Shown: positions 11,191 through 22,182, numbered from the stretch's first letter. The stretch: DNA of 64,000 nucleotides from Lasiosphaeria ovina (GCA_033439765.1 JAULSN010000001.1:4464001-4528000); one strand, 5' to 3'. Translations and numbers: made by a program. Notes: generated by a model not told the origin, from the sequence alone.

Positions 11191-13178
11191 CTATCGCGCC
11201 TTGACGAGCTTCTTCAGCCTCTTCTCAATCAGCTCTCTGCCCTTGAAGGTCTGCCAGACCTCGTGCGGCGCCTCGTCCACAATGTCCCAGTCTTCCAGGT
11301 TTGAAGTGAGGTGGGTGAGATCTCGTTGCTGTTCCAAGGGGTGAGAGTGTTTATAGTCAGCATATCTCCGGATCACGGGGGAGGGGGGACATTTGTACAC
11401 ACCTTGGCCTCCCACTCGCTGTCCCTGCGGATCTGCTGACCTGAGCTGATGACCACGACGGGCGTCTTCTGGTTCTGGATCGTGCGGCTCGCCGTCACGT
11501 CGCGCTTGGTGAAGGAGTCGGCGACCAGGCTCTCCTGTAGCTTGGCGAAGATGGAGCTGCCCGACTGGTACGCCGCCCGGCCCCACGTCCGGTCCGCCGC
11601 GCTCCGGCCCCTGAACACGGCCCCCGTGAGCCGGTCCAGCCCGACGGGCGAGATGACGCCGCGCAGCCACAGCAGGAAGCCGCGGCCCGGCGCGCCCACG
11701 CGTCCAAGCAGGTCCTCGTGCAGCGGGTCGATCATCAGAATGCCGCGCACCTCCTCGCCGTGCCGCGAGCTGAAGACGCGCGAGTACAGCGACCCAATCC
11801 CGGCGCTGGCGAGCACCCAACTAGACGAAGCCGCTGCCATTAGCACAACAAACTAAGAGCTCAGAAGCCGAGGGGGGATACTCACGGTCCCGTCTCTCCG
11901 GCACGTGACAGCGCCTCTCCGAGAGCGTCGGAAGCCATGCTGGCCGACAGCGGCGACGGAGCCGTGTCGCTCCATGCCACACCGGGGCGGTCGGCAAAGC
12001 AGTACCTGCCGATGGAGCCGTTCTTGAGGGCGTTGTCGGCAAACTGCCACAAAGTGTGCTCGACGGGGTCCTCGCCACCCTCGAGGAGCACCGTCGTGAC
12101 GCGGCGGCCCTCGGCGTCCGTCTGGTTGCCGTGGCAGTACAAGTGGATTTGATACTTGTCCCCGTCGACCCAGTACCGCTCGCCAGGCGGCGCCAGGCGG
12201 GCGTCGAGAGCCCGCATCGCCAGGTTGGCCGTCATCAGCAGCACCACGGCGGCGACGGCCGTCAGCACGACGCTCGAGAGCAGCACCTCGACCCACTCCA
12301 GCAGCGTGCGCCGCGTCTCGGGCCGGCCCGTGAGCCGTTCTTCTTCTTCCGTCTTGCCCCACTAGGTTTGGTCCTGTGAGTAACAAGCACGGCGGCGATG
12401 TATAATATGCCGAGGTTAAGGAGAACGGAGAAAGAAAACATACCTGAACGACGCGGTCGGCCCCGACGACCCAGACGGTCACCAGGGTGGCCCAGACGGC
12501 GCTCACCACGCCGATCCACAGCTCCTCGTGCCTCGTCTTCTCGACGGCCGCGATGATGATGGTGTCGACGAGCAGCAGCCCGGCCGCGACGATGCTCAGC
12601 AGCCGCGACGACTTGCTGGGCACCGCGAAGAAGAGCAGCGTCACTAGCAGCGTCAGCAGCGAGATGGTGGCGTAGCTGAAGGCGAACCACGGCGACCCGC
12701 GCGCGTGCAGGCCAGGCGGCGTGATGAAGGCTGACACGAACATCAGCACCCACCTATTTCGGGGTCTGTCAGCTTCTCTCCTCTGCTCAAGTAACTCAAG
12801 CGCATTTATGTATTCGTGTTTGTGTGTGTGAGAGAGAGAGAGAGAAAATGACAAGCCTGGGCATCGCCAGTCTGCATCTCCAAACTCTTCTTCACAACGC
12901 AACCAGCACGGAACAGGCCCGGGTAGGTGAGTGATAATTTCATACCAGACAAAGGTGATGCACGTGAGCACCACGGTGGCGTACCGCACCAAACGGACAG
13001 TCCACAGGTTGTAGGGCGACACGGCGGGGTCGTCGGGCGACAGGTACGGCGTGCTGTCGACGCGGTTCGGGAGCAGCCGCGTGTGCTCGTCCGGGTAGTG
13101 CTCCGCGGACGACGGCGGCGGGTCCGGATTCCGGCCGGCCGGCGCCTCGTCCCGCTGGGACCCGTAGAGCTTGTTCAT
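11191..13178 (-). CDS. DUF2417-type integral membrane protein with alpha/beta-hydrolase-like domain, 5 exons
   Basis: Exons 13178-12946, 12753-12444, 12361-11886, 11820-11403 and 11328-11191 give 524 aa with consistent phases. The N-terminal about 80 residues are hydrophilic. Then come several hydrophobic segments: LVRYATVVLTCITFVWW, FAFSYATISLLTLLVTLLFFAV, IVAAGLLLVDTIIIAAV, a fourth in LWIGVVSAVWATLVTVWVV, and another near VLLSSVVLTAVAAVVLLM. The C-terminal half looks like an alpha/beta hydrolase: VLLEGGED, DRPGVAWSD and a strand-turn WVLASAGIGSLYSR. The position of the usual nucleophile serine (GHSxG) is glycine here, so catalysis by the normal Ser mechanism is doubtful. The family is a fungal one of unknown function; membrane localisation is inferred from the hydrophobic segments. 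Intron 1 (192 bp) is long and in frame, so its removal is likely but not certain. Confidence 0.82.
12754..12945 (-). other. Intron 1 of the DUF2417 gene with GT/GA-type microsatellite
   Basis: A GTATGA...TAG intron of 192 bp, longer than its neighbours. It holds a mixed TG and AG dinucleotide run (about 12820-12846 on the + strand). Its length is a multiple of three and the frame stays open, so retention would insert 64 residues. Splicing joins two membrane-segment flanks (VW|WVLMF) and is preferred. Confidence 0.65.
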
Positions 13179-14570
13179 TACCCCTTTTGTTGTCTCTTAG
13201 CCTCTGTGTGTGAGATAATGGAAGCGGTAGCAAGCTAAAGTATCGTCGGATTGCCTGCCCTCTTGCGCGAATATTATCTACTATCCAACCTTCTGAGGAT
13301 GGGGATAGCGGTATTAGTGGAGAGAACCGTGAGACCTTTGTCCCGTGGTGTGGTGTGGTGTGATGTGATGATGTAGGCGGGGGTAGAGATGTGGAAGATG
13401 TAGTGCGGGAAGTCAAGGTAGTTACGGGTGCATGCAGCTTGCCCGGCTGCCTGGATAGACCTGGAAGGTTGAGATGAGATGCCTGTATGTAGGTAGGCTG
13501 TCTTCAGACCTGTTTTATCCCAGGGTGTTTAGGTGCTATAGGGAAGGTTGAAAGTCAAAAGATGCTAATGGATATTTCATCGAATCCTCTGCGGAAACCA
13601 TGCACCTCACTTTCTATTTCCCGTCCTTTCACTCCAAGACACACGTGCACATAAACTCGGGCAGTATACTCGATATCTACACAGTGTCGTACCTATTTCC
13701 ACAGCATCGTGTAGGTTGGCCCAAAAATAATTGCACTACAATAGTAGTACGACAGGCGACACATTTTCTGAACAAAAACAGGTCCCGACTTTTACACTAC
13801 GCCTTCCAACAAACCCATCGACGACGTCATGGCCCCTCCTATTCGAGATCGCGTGCCACCCCCCCTATTGGCTGCTGGGCCGTAAGTTAGCTGGGGCCAC
13901 TGCAGCAACCCGCCGCTAGCAAGGGGCGCGCTAACCAAGCACATCACAAAATGGCTCTTTTCCCTCCCTGGCCAACAGACGGGACCAGCGTTAAGGTAAA
14001 ATAACCAAAAAAAAAAAAAAAAAAAGGAGAGAGAGAAACAAAATAGATTTCCTTAAGATGCTAGGTATTGGGCTATGATTGGATGGCTCGGTGGTTTTGG
14101 TCCGCCATTAGCCTCACTCGAGAGGGATACGGTACCTCGCATTGGCCGCCTCCCCTTAGTTAGTCTGGAGTGCTCGTCAAGGCTTCCAAAACGCTGGGAC
14201 CAACGGATTTGACTAGCTTGCAACTTAGTCTAGGTCGGAGGCGCTTTACCCAGTAGCCCGCCCTAACGACTCGAGAGAAGAGAGAAGGTCTTCTTCAGTG
14301 AATGACTCTAGCGTGCAGAGGAAGAGCGAGGAGTAGAGTTGGCGTGTTTTATAAAGTTGACTTCGTCCGCTCGAACTGGATAATAAGAGACGGAGTAAAA
14401 TCCACAGCGGGCGTGTTTTGTTTAGATACTTGGGTATCTGTCCTCGGAACGCCCCCGGAATAAGATAGAAGCAGTAACACCAGCTCTTTTGAATCACGAT
14501 TCCACCAGAACCCCCTCTTCACAACGAGGTACATCACACGACCGACCCCAAAACCACATCGCCTTCCCGG
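13179..14570. other. Gene-free stretch
   Basis: Upstream flank of the DUF2417 gene and downstream flank of the next minus-strand gene. An 18-19-base A run lies near 14010. No supported gene, tRNA or mobile element was seen. Confidence 0.5.
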
Positions 14571-14961
14571 TCAGTGTTCCCAGCCATCAAACGGCAGGTC
14601 GTACCCGGTGTCAGAGACCGAGTCCTGCCCGCCAGGGAGCGAGCGGAAGTCTGAGGAAGACTGAGACGACGCCAGAGACGGCCGGGGGCCTCGATTGCCA
14701 CTGCTGGAGTGGCTCTGCTTGCGCCTCTCAGCGGCCCTCTTCCTGGCAATGTCCTCGGGGCTCGGGCCCGAGGTCAGCCTGGCGGCGTCTGCCGGGATTT
14801 CGCCCATGGGCGCGCGGAGCTTGGCGTTGGCCTCGCCGTCCTTCACCGAGACCCCGGCCTTCTTGTACTCCTTCTTCTTGTGCTGTTTCAGTGCCTGCGC
14901 CGAAGGCTCGCTCGTGGTCAGCCAGTCGGCCATCTTGTGGACCTTGCTCAGCAGCCGGGCC

Positions 14962-15016
<55 letters not shown>

Positions 15017-15170
15017 CGCCGCCGCCTTTTCCTTGCGATATGGTACTAGCTTGGCCAGTGCTCTGGTATTTCAGGTCCCCGCCCGCCCACGACGGCTCGT
15101 AGTTGGATCTGTCTTGAGAGCTGGCCCCGGACACGGTCTGTCTGAGGGGGATATTCATGTTGTTAGACAT
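14571..15170 (-). CDS. Uncharacterised low-complexity protein, 199 aa
   Basis: A single-exon frame starting at MSNNMN (the upstream GTG-initiated extension is less likely). Function not recognised. Around residues 50-70 there is a run of about seven Ser followed by ten Asn, encoded by CTG/TTG-type triplets on the + strand. The central part, from KARLLSKVHKMADWLTTSEP to the IARKRAAERRK helix, has balanced composition and looks like a structured or helical core. The C terminus is Ser-rich. There is no signal peptide or membrane segment. I take it as real because the core has protein-like composition over more than 100 residues on one strand only. It could be a conserved small fungal protein; no role is proposed. 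Confidence 0.6.
14962..15015. repeat. TTG/CTG trinucleotide run coding for poly-Asn/poly-Ser
   Basis: Continuous TTG then CTG triplets on the + strand, read on the minus strand as CAA/CAG-phase triplets giving Asn and Ser runs. It lies in the coding part of the 199-aa protein, so length changes would alter it in whole codons. Confidence 0.9.
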
Positions 15171-17773
15171 CTCCAGGCTAGACACCGACAGATATATGTC
15201 TAGTTTCGTAATGTTCTGCCTTGGAGTGTAGCTCTTGACGTGAGTGCTACTGAGTAGCAGGGTGGGATGAGCGTTGGCTTTAGCCCGTACGCAAAGGACG
15301 TTTATAGTCTCATGGGCTGGGACGCACGATTCTCCGAGTGAACAGCTTCTGGTCCCGAGAGGAACTGCCTGGCTCTTCCCTATCCGAATCCTCGCGGGTG
15401 TGTGGCTCAGATATGAGACAGCCGGAAAGGGGTCAAGAACTCTGGTGTCACGGAGCCCAGCTTACAACACTGACAAGACCCGATCCGTGGGACAGGGCCC
15501 GGGCTACTGGTTCCAGTCAAGAGAGTCAAGCATGCGTGCTTGCCGTCGCGGATAAGTATCAAGCCCACCCCGAGTGGATGGCTAGGCGGCGAGAGAGGTT
15601 TCACAGAGGGAAACACCAGCTCTTCTCCCACTTGGCTTCAGTAGGCGCTTTCCGACTGACAAGATCCGTCGCTGACGAGGCCCCTTCCCCCGAGCTCCTA
15701 ATCGTACAAGGGACAACAGACACGGAAGTGAATGCCACGCAAGACGAAAAGTCCGAGGCGTGGTTTCTGAAACCCTCCGATATGGGGCGTCAGCCTTGTC
15801 CATAGGCCGGTTAGGTGAATCAGGATAGATGGGGAAGTTTTACGGCCGATTCTTACTCCACGACGATACCGTACTAGACCCCCGGGTGGATCTTAGCTAG
15901 GCTAGCGTAGACACGTGGCGCATGAGTTTAACGGCGTAGTGTGTTCTCGGAAATCGGGCCCTAATGAGGATGGCCGGAGGCTGTAGAGTTTGCGTGCTTA
16001 AGTCAGAAAGAACAAAAGGAAAGAACTCGGTGGTTCCCGATGCCATTCGGATCAAGACTTACACAGTTCATAGCTCGATGCCTGGCCGAGAATGAGAGTG
16101 GTATCGTCCAGAACCTTCAAATCCTCCTTGAGGGCCACCAAGTTTAGAATCTCATAGGCCTTGCGGGATATAAGGCATCGATAGGAGCAAGGGGACGGGT
16201 CACTTTCAATAGGGGTTGATGTAGTTATTTGGAGGTTTGGATGAAGAAATCAGGAGTGGTTCGAGGGAAGAGAAACTGAAAACATGGCTCTGGCCATTTT
16301 TTTTGTTCTCCGAGTAGGCTGCTCGCCTTACGGGGAGTGTCGATGGAGGGGACCGTCGACAATACGCTAATTCCTGAATAGTCCTGCCTTGCGCAAGAGG
16401 ATGTTGAATCCCGTCCTCTTACTGTATGACATGCGGCCCGTGGGAAGGGCCCTAGGTTGCTGCACAGGTGCCAGCGTGCTTCTATTGAACGATTTGCTTC
16501 TGCCAGCTTGTCTTGGCATACATGGCGAACTCGTGCAGTGGTTTGACTTGCGCAGCCACTCGTACCATTGCCATGTGCCTACCCGTGCCCAGTCGCCGGG
16601 GTTCAAACGAAAACGAGAAGAGTGCAGACCGTGTGTGACTCTAGAGACCACCCACAGTGAACCTTAGAGCATATCCGTCCAAAATGATTACTGGTAATTG
16701 ATGTGGACCGTCTCACAAGCAGCGAGGGGTTATAACGAAGCAGATGAGTACCGTTTTCGGTTGACTCAGGTTACACGTCTTTTAAATATCTACCCAGGTG
16801 TTGCCAAGAAGGGTGCTGCCCCCAATGCGAAATCTCAAGCATTCTTCTCCGTGCGAGCTAAACTGTCTTTTTGGAAGCGACCCTACATAACGGCGGGACT
16901 ATAACAAATTGGCAGTCATTTGCATCCAATCCCTGAGGAGGGTATCAAGCCCGTTCATGCCTACGCTGAGGCTCTAATCTACCTAGGCGCCCTATTATTA
17001 CGCGTGCGGGTTTTAGACTCAAACACCCGCACCAGGAGAGAGAGTGGCCCAGGCGAACGATGGCGGCAACACCTTAGTACTACCTATCCAATGTCTGCAG
17101 GGGCGAAACAAAAAGGGCTAGAACGTTCCGCCTGTGATTAGGTCAAGCCAGGTACCTTAGGCAAGACAGGAAGGTGAGGCCGACGGGTTTGTACTGTGCA
17201 CCAGAGCTGGTAGTGTAATGCAGCAAGCTGCCTTAATGTCTTTGTATCAACGCCCAAACTGACCTGTCGAGAAGCTTGACCCACACGGGGCAGCGAGACA
17301 AGAGCGAGCGAGGCGTGCCCGGCCTCCCTCAAGGCGGACTTGGGACCTCGCGCACGTAGAAATATGGAACTTATGGATTTATTGCCTGGTTAACAGAAAC
17401 TACGACTGCAGCGTGTTTGGTATGGTCTTAGCGGGAGACTATATAGATATTTGTCCAAAATAAAAACAATTATGTTTGGAAACCTTTTTGGGGTTATGCA
17501 AGACCCACTTAAATCTGTAAGCTCCCCCGCTATTTGCTGGGTTGACCCTCCAAAGAGTTGCCTCGAGGTGCCTCTCCCGGATGCTTTGTGACTTCGGATG
17601 CGATCCAGTGCCACTTTCTGAAGTTTAATAGAAAATCTTTGTGACTTAACAACCGCGCGTCGTGGAGCCCCTCGCCAGCCGAGTTCGGGCTCGAGTTTGC
17701 TCTTATCAGAGAAGAAGTCGGGCTCGCCGCCCGCACGCTCCTGCGACAGGACCTCGTCGGCTTGGTCGCGACT
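15171..17773. other. Gene-free stretch between divergent unknown genes
   Basis: About 2.6 kb without a supported gene. Several frames of 60-150 codons exist on both strands, but none has a coherent core, and they overlap one another. An isolated ACGCGT at about 17000 is too far from any start to be assigned. A poorly conserved or non-coding RNA gene could be hidden here. Confidence 0.45.
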
Positions 17774-18979
17774 ATGCCCAGTCTCACTATCGCCACCGGC
17801 ATCCCCGCCGGAGCTGCCGCCGGAGCTGCCGCCGCCGCGCAACACAGCACGAGCTCGGACCTCCACCAGAAGAGCTCTCGAGATCCGTCGCCGTCGCGAC
17901 CGCCTGTCAGCCCTATCACGCCGACGCTAGCGCCGGCGCAGCTGCCGGCCACTGCCGCTACCAGTACTTCGTCTGGCCGTCCAAGGACCGACGGGGCTTC
18001 AAACCCGTCGCCGTCGAAGCCGCCAGACCCTCCCGATTTCGCGCAGGGCCGCCCTGCATTTGCGCACTCGCAGCCTGACCAGGTCGGCATCCTACCGCCG
18101 CCTGTCGTCCCTATAGCCTTCGACGACAACCCGGACGTGCTGGCCCTCAAGAGCGCCATCTCCATCCTGCAGCTGCAGCGCGCGCGCGCAACGGCCGACA
18201 TGCAGACTCTCAGCCGAGCCAAGGCGGCCGCGCTGGCGGACCCCGGCGCGTTCGTCGCCGACTTGGTTTCGGGGCGGGTGGGCATGGAGGGGGATCCGCT
18301 GATGTTCCCGGGGGCAGGCGGGGGTGCCGGCCACGGCCAGGGTCACAGTCGCGCTAGTGGCAGGGCCGAGAATGGCATGGTCGACCATGACTCCTCTTCC
18401 TCTTCGTCCGATGACGACGAGGATGACGACACGGACGGGGACGAGCAAGAGGAAGACGAGGAAGCACAACACATAAAAACAGAAACAGCGTCTAGCCCCG
18501 ATATCAGATTTCCGGCAGCCCAGGAGAACGCCGAGGACGGGAATGCAGACGGCGACGTCGCCATGGCCGGGACCAGCGCCGCCGGCACGGAATCACAGGC
18601 GACACCAAGTAGTGCTGACAAAATAAAGAAAAAGAAAAACAAGAAGCGGCGCAAAGCCGAGAAAGAGGCCGCCGCCGCCGCAGCAGCGGCCTGGCGCAAG
18701 CTTCCTAAGCCACAGAACGTCGTGCGCTGCCCGCCCGTCAACTGGGCACAGTACGCTGTAGTAGGCGAGTCGCTAGACAAGCTGCACGCTGAGCAGGTAG
18801 CGGCGCCGTCGCTGGGGGCGCCGGCGGTGCTGGGGCCGGGGGGTGCGTACGAGTTCAAGGCAGGTGCTCAGAAAGCGCCGGCGAACGAACCGCCTCCGCG
18901 GCGTCTCGTGGGAATTGCCGCGCCGTACACGCCGGGGAGAGACAAGCTGGAGAAGAAGGCGAAGGGAGCCAAGCGCTGA
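17774..18979 (+). CDS. Uncharacterised acidic/basic, Ala-rich protein, 401 aa
   Basis: Single exon; the first ATG in the frame gives MPSLTIATGIP. Function not recognised. Residues 1-110 are Ala/Pro/Ser-rich and probably disordered. A helical core follows (VLALKSAISILQLQRARATADMQTL..., about residues 118-165). Next come an acidic Ser/Asp/Glu tract (SSSSSSDDDEDDDTDGDEQE), a lysine-rich tract (KIKKKKNKKRRKAEKEA) that could act as a nuclear localisation signal, and a Trp-containing C-terminal segment (RCPPVNWAQYAVVGESLDKL). That last segment, together with the first helix, looks like the conserved part. The alternating acidic and basic tracts suggest a nuclear or nucleolar protein, but that is inference only. 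A (TCTCC) repeat begins about 20 bp after the stop codon. Confidence 0.72.
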   Translation: MPSLTIATGIPAGAAAGAAAAAQHSTSSDLHQKSSRDPSPSRPPVSPITPTLAPAQLPATAATSTSSGRPRTDGASNPSPSKPPDPPDFAQGRPAFAHSQPDQVGILPPPVVPIAFDDNPDVLALKSAISILQLQRARATADMQTLSRAKAAALADPGAFVADLVSGRVGMEGDPLMFPGAGGGAGHGQGHSRASGRAENGMVDHDSSSSSSDDDEDDDTDGDEQEEDEEAQHIKTETASSPDIRFPAAQENAEDGNADGDVAMAGTSAAGTESQATPSSADKIKKKKNKKRRKAEKEAAAAAAAAWRKLPKPQNVVRCPPVNWAQYAVVGESLDKLHAEQVAAPSLGAPAVLGPGGAYEFKAGAQKAPANEPPPRRLVGIAAPYTPGRDKLEKKAKGAKR

Positions 18980-20131
18980 ACGCGATTCACACGCTTTTCC
19001 TCTCCTCTCCTCTCCTCTCCTCTCCTCTCCTCTCCTCTCCTCTCCTCTCCTCTCCTCTCCTCTCTCACCAACACACACACCAAAACAAGTTGGCCCCGTC
19101 TGGGACGACTATCATAGCCTCCTTTTTCTCGAGAAGCGTCTGGGAACGTTATGAAATCATGATTCCCTAACACATAACATTACGAAGACAAAACCGGTGC
19201 ATTGCCTGGAGTTTTTATCAATCTATTTATTTGAGCGGTATTCGTGTTTTCTTTTTGCAGGAGTTCAGTCTTTGGATCGTTAATTACAAAACATAAAAAT
19301 TATTCAACCAGAAGATGGACGAGGTGCTTACTTACCTTAACTATCTAAAGTGCCTAGCTAGTTTTACATTCATACATATGATGGAGGGACGTCCTCAAGC
19401 TCTCCGTGTTGGGTTTGTAAGTTTTAGCTTTAGTGGAACATATCCTTGGGGTTGAACCTCGTTTCTATTTGATGCTCATAGCTGCAGCAGCGAGTAGAGT
19501 CTTTCGGCATTGGCATCTTGAAGTTGCCCCAGGTCCTGGGCGGTTCGAGTGGGTGTCACAGGACATTTTCGTGGCTCGCCCTTCGTTTGACTAATTTACA
19601 ATGAGTGGTAAACAGATTGCCGGCGTGTTATGGGACTCGCCTCCAACGACAGACTGCATGAGGTATTAGTAGTACACTGTCCCGGGTAGCAAACTTCGGT
19701 TTAGACTCTGCATATGGTATAAAATCATACTATGGTATCTAGTCGAGTGTGCCTGAGCCCTGAAAAGCAATGAAAAACAAGCAAACGCCAATTTGGCACC
19801 CAGTAATCGAGGACCTGGATGCTGGAATTATGGTGATACGCACGCCTAGAAACCTCAAACTCCAGCCCCATCCGAGGTAATATCCTTCGCCCTTGTGTGC
19901 GATACCCACCCCGTCACCGAACCCAAAGACATGTCCGAACGCCGAACCGCTTCGTCGGAGAGAAACCCACAAAATGGAAAACGAGGCACTGTTGAGCCGC
20001 TGCCATGCATAAAGACACAATGTAATGGAAATAGAGACGACACCATGTCAGGAGCGGCTTCAAAGATCCCTGGAGATATTGTTAGCAAGACATGTGAAGG
20101 CCGCCATCGCTAGGTATTTTCACGTGTGATC
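18980..20131. other. Convergent intergenic region
   Basis: This holds the 3' flanks of the 401-aa gene and of the tandem-E2 gene. Apart from the pentanucleotide repeat at its start, it is unremarkable and AT-richer than the coding regions. No gene is supported. Confidence 0.5.
19001..19060. repeat. TCTCC pentanucleotide microsatellite, 12 copies
   Basis: Twelve perfect tandem copies, with partial copies on either side, start about 20 bp downstream of a stop codon. The repeat is therefore probably in the 3' UTR. Confidence 0.97.
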
Positions 20132-21893
20132 TTACTCCATCGACTTTTGAACTGACCGACGCAGGCGCCGATTGTACATTCTGCGATCATCGGGGGAGCC
20201 CCAAAATAGCTTGAATGCCTCGGGGTGAACAAGCGTTCTTGGGTCGTATGGGGGCTGCTCCTCTTCCAGTGCCTCAATGACAGCCTCAATGTGAGTTTTG
20301 GCATCTTCCCGCCGGTTCGCGGCTGGGAAATAGCACGGGGTACCGTCAAGGGAAATGCGATGGTGAAACATGCGAGTCTCGAATTTGATCCGAGGCTGCT
20401 CCTCTGGAAAGCGAGGGCTGAAGCTGAGTTTTACTCTGAACAAGCCTCCGTCGAGATTCGTCATGGGTTTTCCGAAATACGTCAGCTGCCAGACGAAGGG
20501 GTTGTTGTCCAACAGCTCGAGGTTGTGTGGAGTATCGGATCTCTTGAACGACTCGACGACTTGCTCATATTGTCTCGTGAGGTTCACAGATACCGTGGTG
20601 TCGTTGGCCTTTGCCTCCAGACCCTGCGCAGCCCAACTCTCGGTTTCAGCATCAAGGGCCTTTTTGATGTTGCGGAGCCGTCTCTCGAGTTCGGTATAGT
20701 TGAACTTGCCCTCCATCGTGTTGCTTGAGCCCTCGAATGGCATTCTAACAAACGGCTGTCCATCCTTCGCTTCCTCCTTTCCCTTCTGAACTGTAGCCAA
20801 ATATGAGTCGTAATACCACAAAAATCTGCGCTTGCACAGATCCTTGAACGGCTCAAAAGGAACAGTCGATTCATCTTCCAAGACATCCATATCGAGATCA
20901 TAGTCGTCTTTGGCGGTTATCGGTGTCGTGACTTGACCGTCAACTCCGATTCCGAGGTATACCTCCAATCGCTGGATGACGGAGACCCGCAAGGTCTCGT
21001 GACGAATCTAGGCCAAAGTTAGCCCGCGACCATCAGACCAGTGACATGCCTATTAAACCTTTTGCACGTATTCCTTCTGATTCTTCTTGTCCGACGGCTC
21101 ATTAGCATCCTCGAATCCGGGCTCGTTTTCGTACGGGTTTGACGACATCAGGCTCTGTATCGAAAGCAGAATCGACTCGAGGCCCTGCGCGGCCGACCAC
21201 TCTTCACCCCTCTCCCCACGCCAAGTGCTAGGGGGATGTTAGTCCTACAAACGCCATACAACATCGTCGAAGTTGAGGGAGGCTTACCCGAGGATGGACC
21301 TAGAGCTTAATTAGCAGGTGTACGATTATTAGCGGGGACAAGCCGTATAGGACATACAAGCAAACACGGCCATTAGCATAGATGTTGGGGTTAAACCGGC
21401 AACGGCCCCCGTTCGTGGTGATGGCAGTGACTTGAGGCGACTTGCGCGGGTACTCTAGTCGCAGAAGTTGGTAAGTAAAGCGGTCTCGTCGCAATCCGTA
21501 CACTCTTGACGACACGCACCTTTGCCGAACTTGAAGGCGAACTGCAGGTTTGTTAGCCAAGACTGTACACGAGGTAGAAGTAAAGCTTATCATTACCTCA
21601 AAGAAGCCGAACTCGTATGGTGTCTCGTGTGGCCCGATGATCAACGCCTTAACGTTGCGGACATCGATGTCGCGACAAGCAACAGCGAGAGCTACCAGCA
21701 TCGTCAGCAAGAGAGCGCCGCAACACCGGAGAATCTAGAATCCTGAGCAACGTACACAGATCCGAGTTTTTCTGGAGCTCGCTCAACTCCTGGTGTCGGG
21801 GAGGAGGTTGGTCGTGGTCAGCCTTGCAGCCCCACCGCAGCCTTGAGAGGGGAAGCGACATACCTTGGTGATTCGGAAGACGGATTGATCCAT
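20132..21893 (-). CDS. UBE2Z-like ubiquitin-conjugating enzyme with a second C-terminal E2-like domain, 8 exons
   Basis: Exons 21893-21864, 21789-21756, 21691-21597, 21541-21520, 21454-21358, 21299-21288, 21227-21059 and 21007-20132 give 444 aa with every phase consistent; introns are 51-74 bp. The N-terminal E2 fold (about residues 1-150) carries NPNIYANGRVCLSILGTW. The catalytic Cys is residue 92, NPN replaces the usual HPN, and a NEPGFE segment follows, all as in the UBE2Z/USE1 group. It should take ubiquitin (or a like modifier) from an E1 and pass it to substrates. A second E2-like region (about 300-440) has LLDNNPFVWQLTYFGKP, GLFRVKLSFSPRFPEEQP and HHRISLDGTPCYF. A Cys (about 378) sits at the catalytic position, but HPN is replaced by HHR. 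Exon 6 is only 12 nt. The start MDQSVFRITKEL fits an E2 helix 1. Assignment to UBE2Z is by motif, not search. Confidence 0.88.
21288..21299 (-). other. 12-nt microexon of the tandem-E2 gene
   Basis: A CTCTAG acceptor and a GTAAGC donor bracket 12 bases that read leucine (completed across the junction), Ser, Ile, Leu and the first two bases of Gly. They complete the CLSILGTW motif directly after the catalytic Cys. Without it the E2 active-site loop would be lost. Confidence 0.85.
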
Positions 21894-22162
21894 GGCTGCG
21901 CTCACCAAGAAGCCTGGCTTTGCAGCTTCATAGAAAAAATGGAAGTGCCGGGAAATGGTTCCACGAAGTGAATGCTGGTTCTGACTTCGGGGAGGTAGAG
22001 TCGAGGCTTTGGAGAAGGTTACCGCCCAACGTTGGAGAGCTTTCAACCTGGAGGTTCGTTCCAATGCGGGAGGAGCGGGGGGGAGGGGAGGGGTGGCTGC
22101 CTTGTGATTTAAGGGCCACGGCGGCCTGGGTTTGGACTAAATGGGGCTGACTTAGGTGACTT

Positions 22163-22182
22163 TTGACTCACTAGCGAGTCAA
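22163..22182. promoter_or_regulatory. Inverted repeat with TGACTC half sites
   Basis: TTGACTC and GAGTCAA are perfect 7-bp arms separated by 6 bp. TGACTC(A) is the core bound by fungal bZIP factors of the Gcn4/CPC1 and AP-1 type. It lies about 270 bp upstream of the tandem-E2 start codon and about 1 kb from rfc2. Its role is a guess from motif alone. Confidence 0.35.

Noticed and set aside
11821..11846. Alternative acceptor in DUF2417 intron 3 that might restore a GxSxG elbow
   Set aside because: Using the upstream CAG puts a TAG stop after four codons; the CTAG acceptor is the only one that keeps the frame.
16561..16625. Possible tRNA from GGGTTCAAAC near 16600
   Set aside because: The sequence around it does not form a T-arm or acceptor stem, and no A box lies at the right distance.
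11191..18979. Secondary-metabolite or other biosynthetic cluster
   Set aside because: No polyketide synthase, NRPS, terpene synthase, P450 or pathway transporter is present; neighbours are unrelated.
18868..19173. Arg/Glu-rich minus-strand frame across the TCTCC repeat
   Set aside because: The pentanucleotide repeat is open in all frames and creates an artificial EERRGEERRG pattern.
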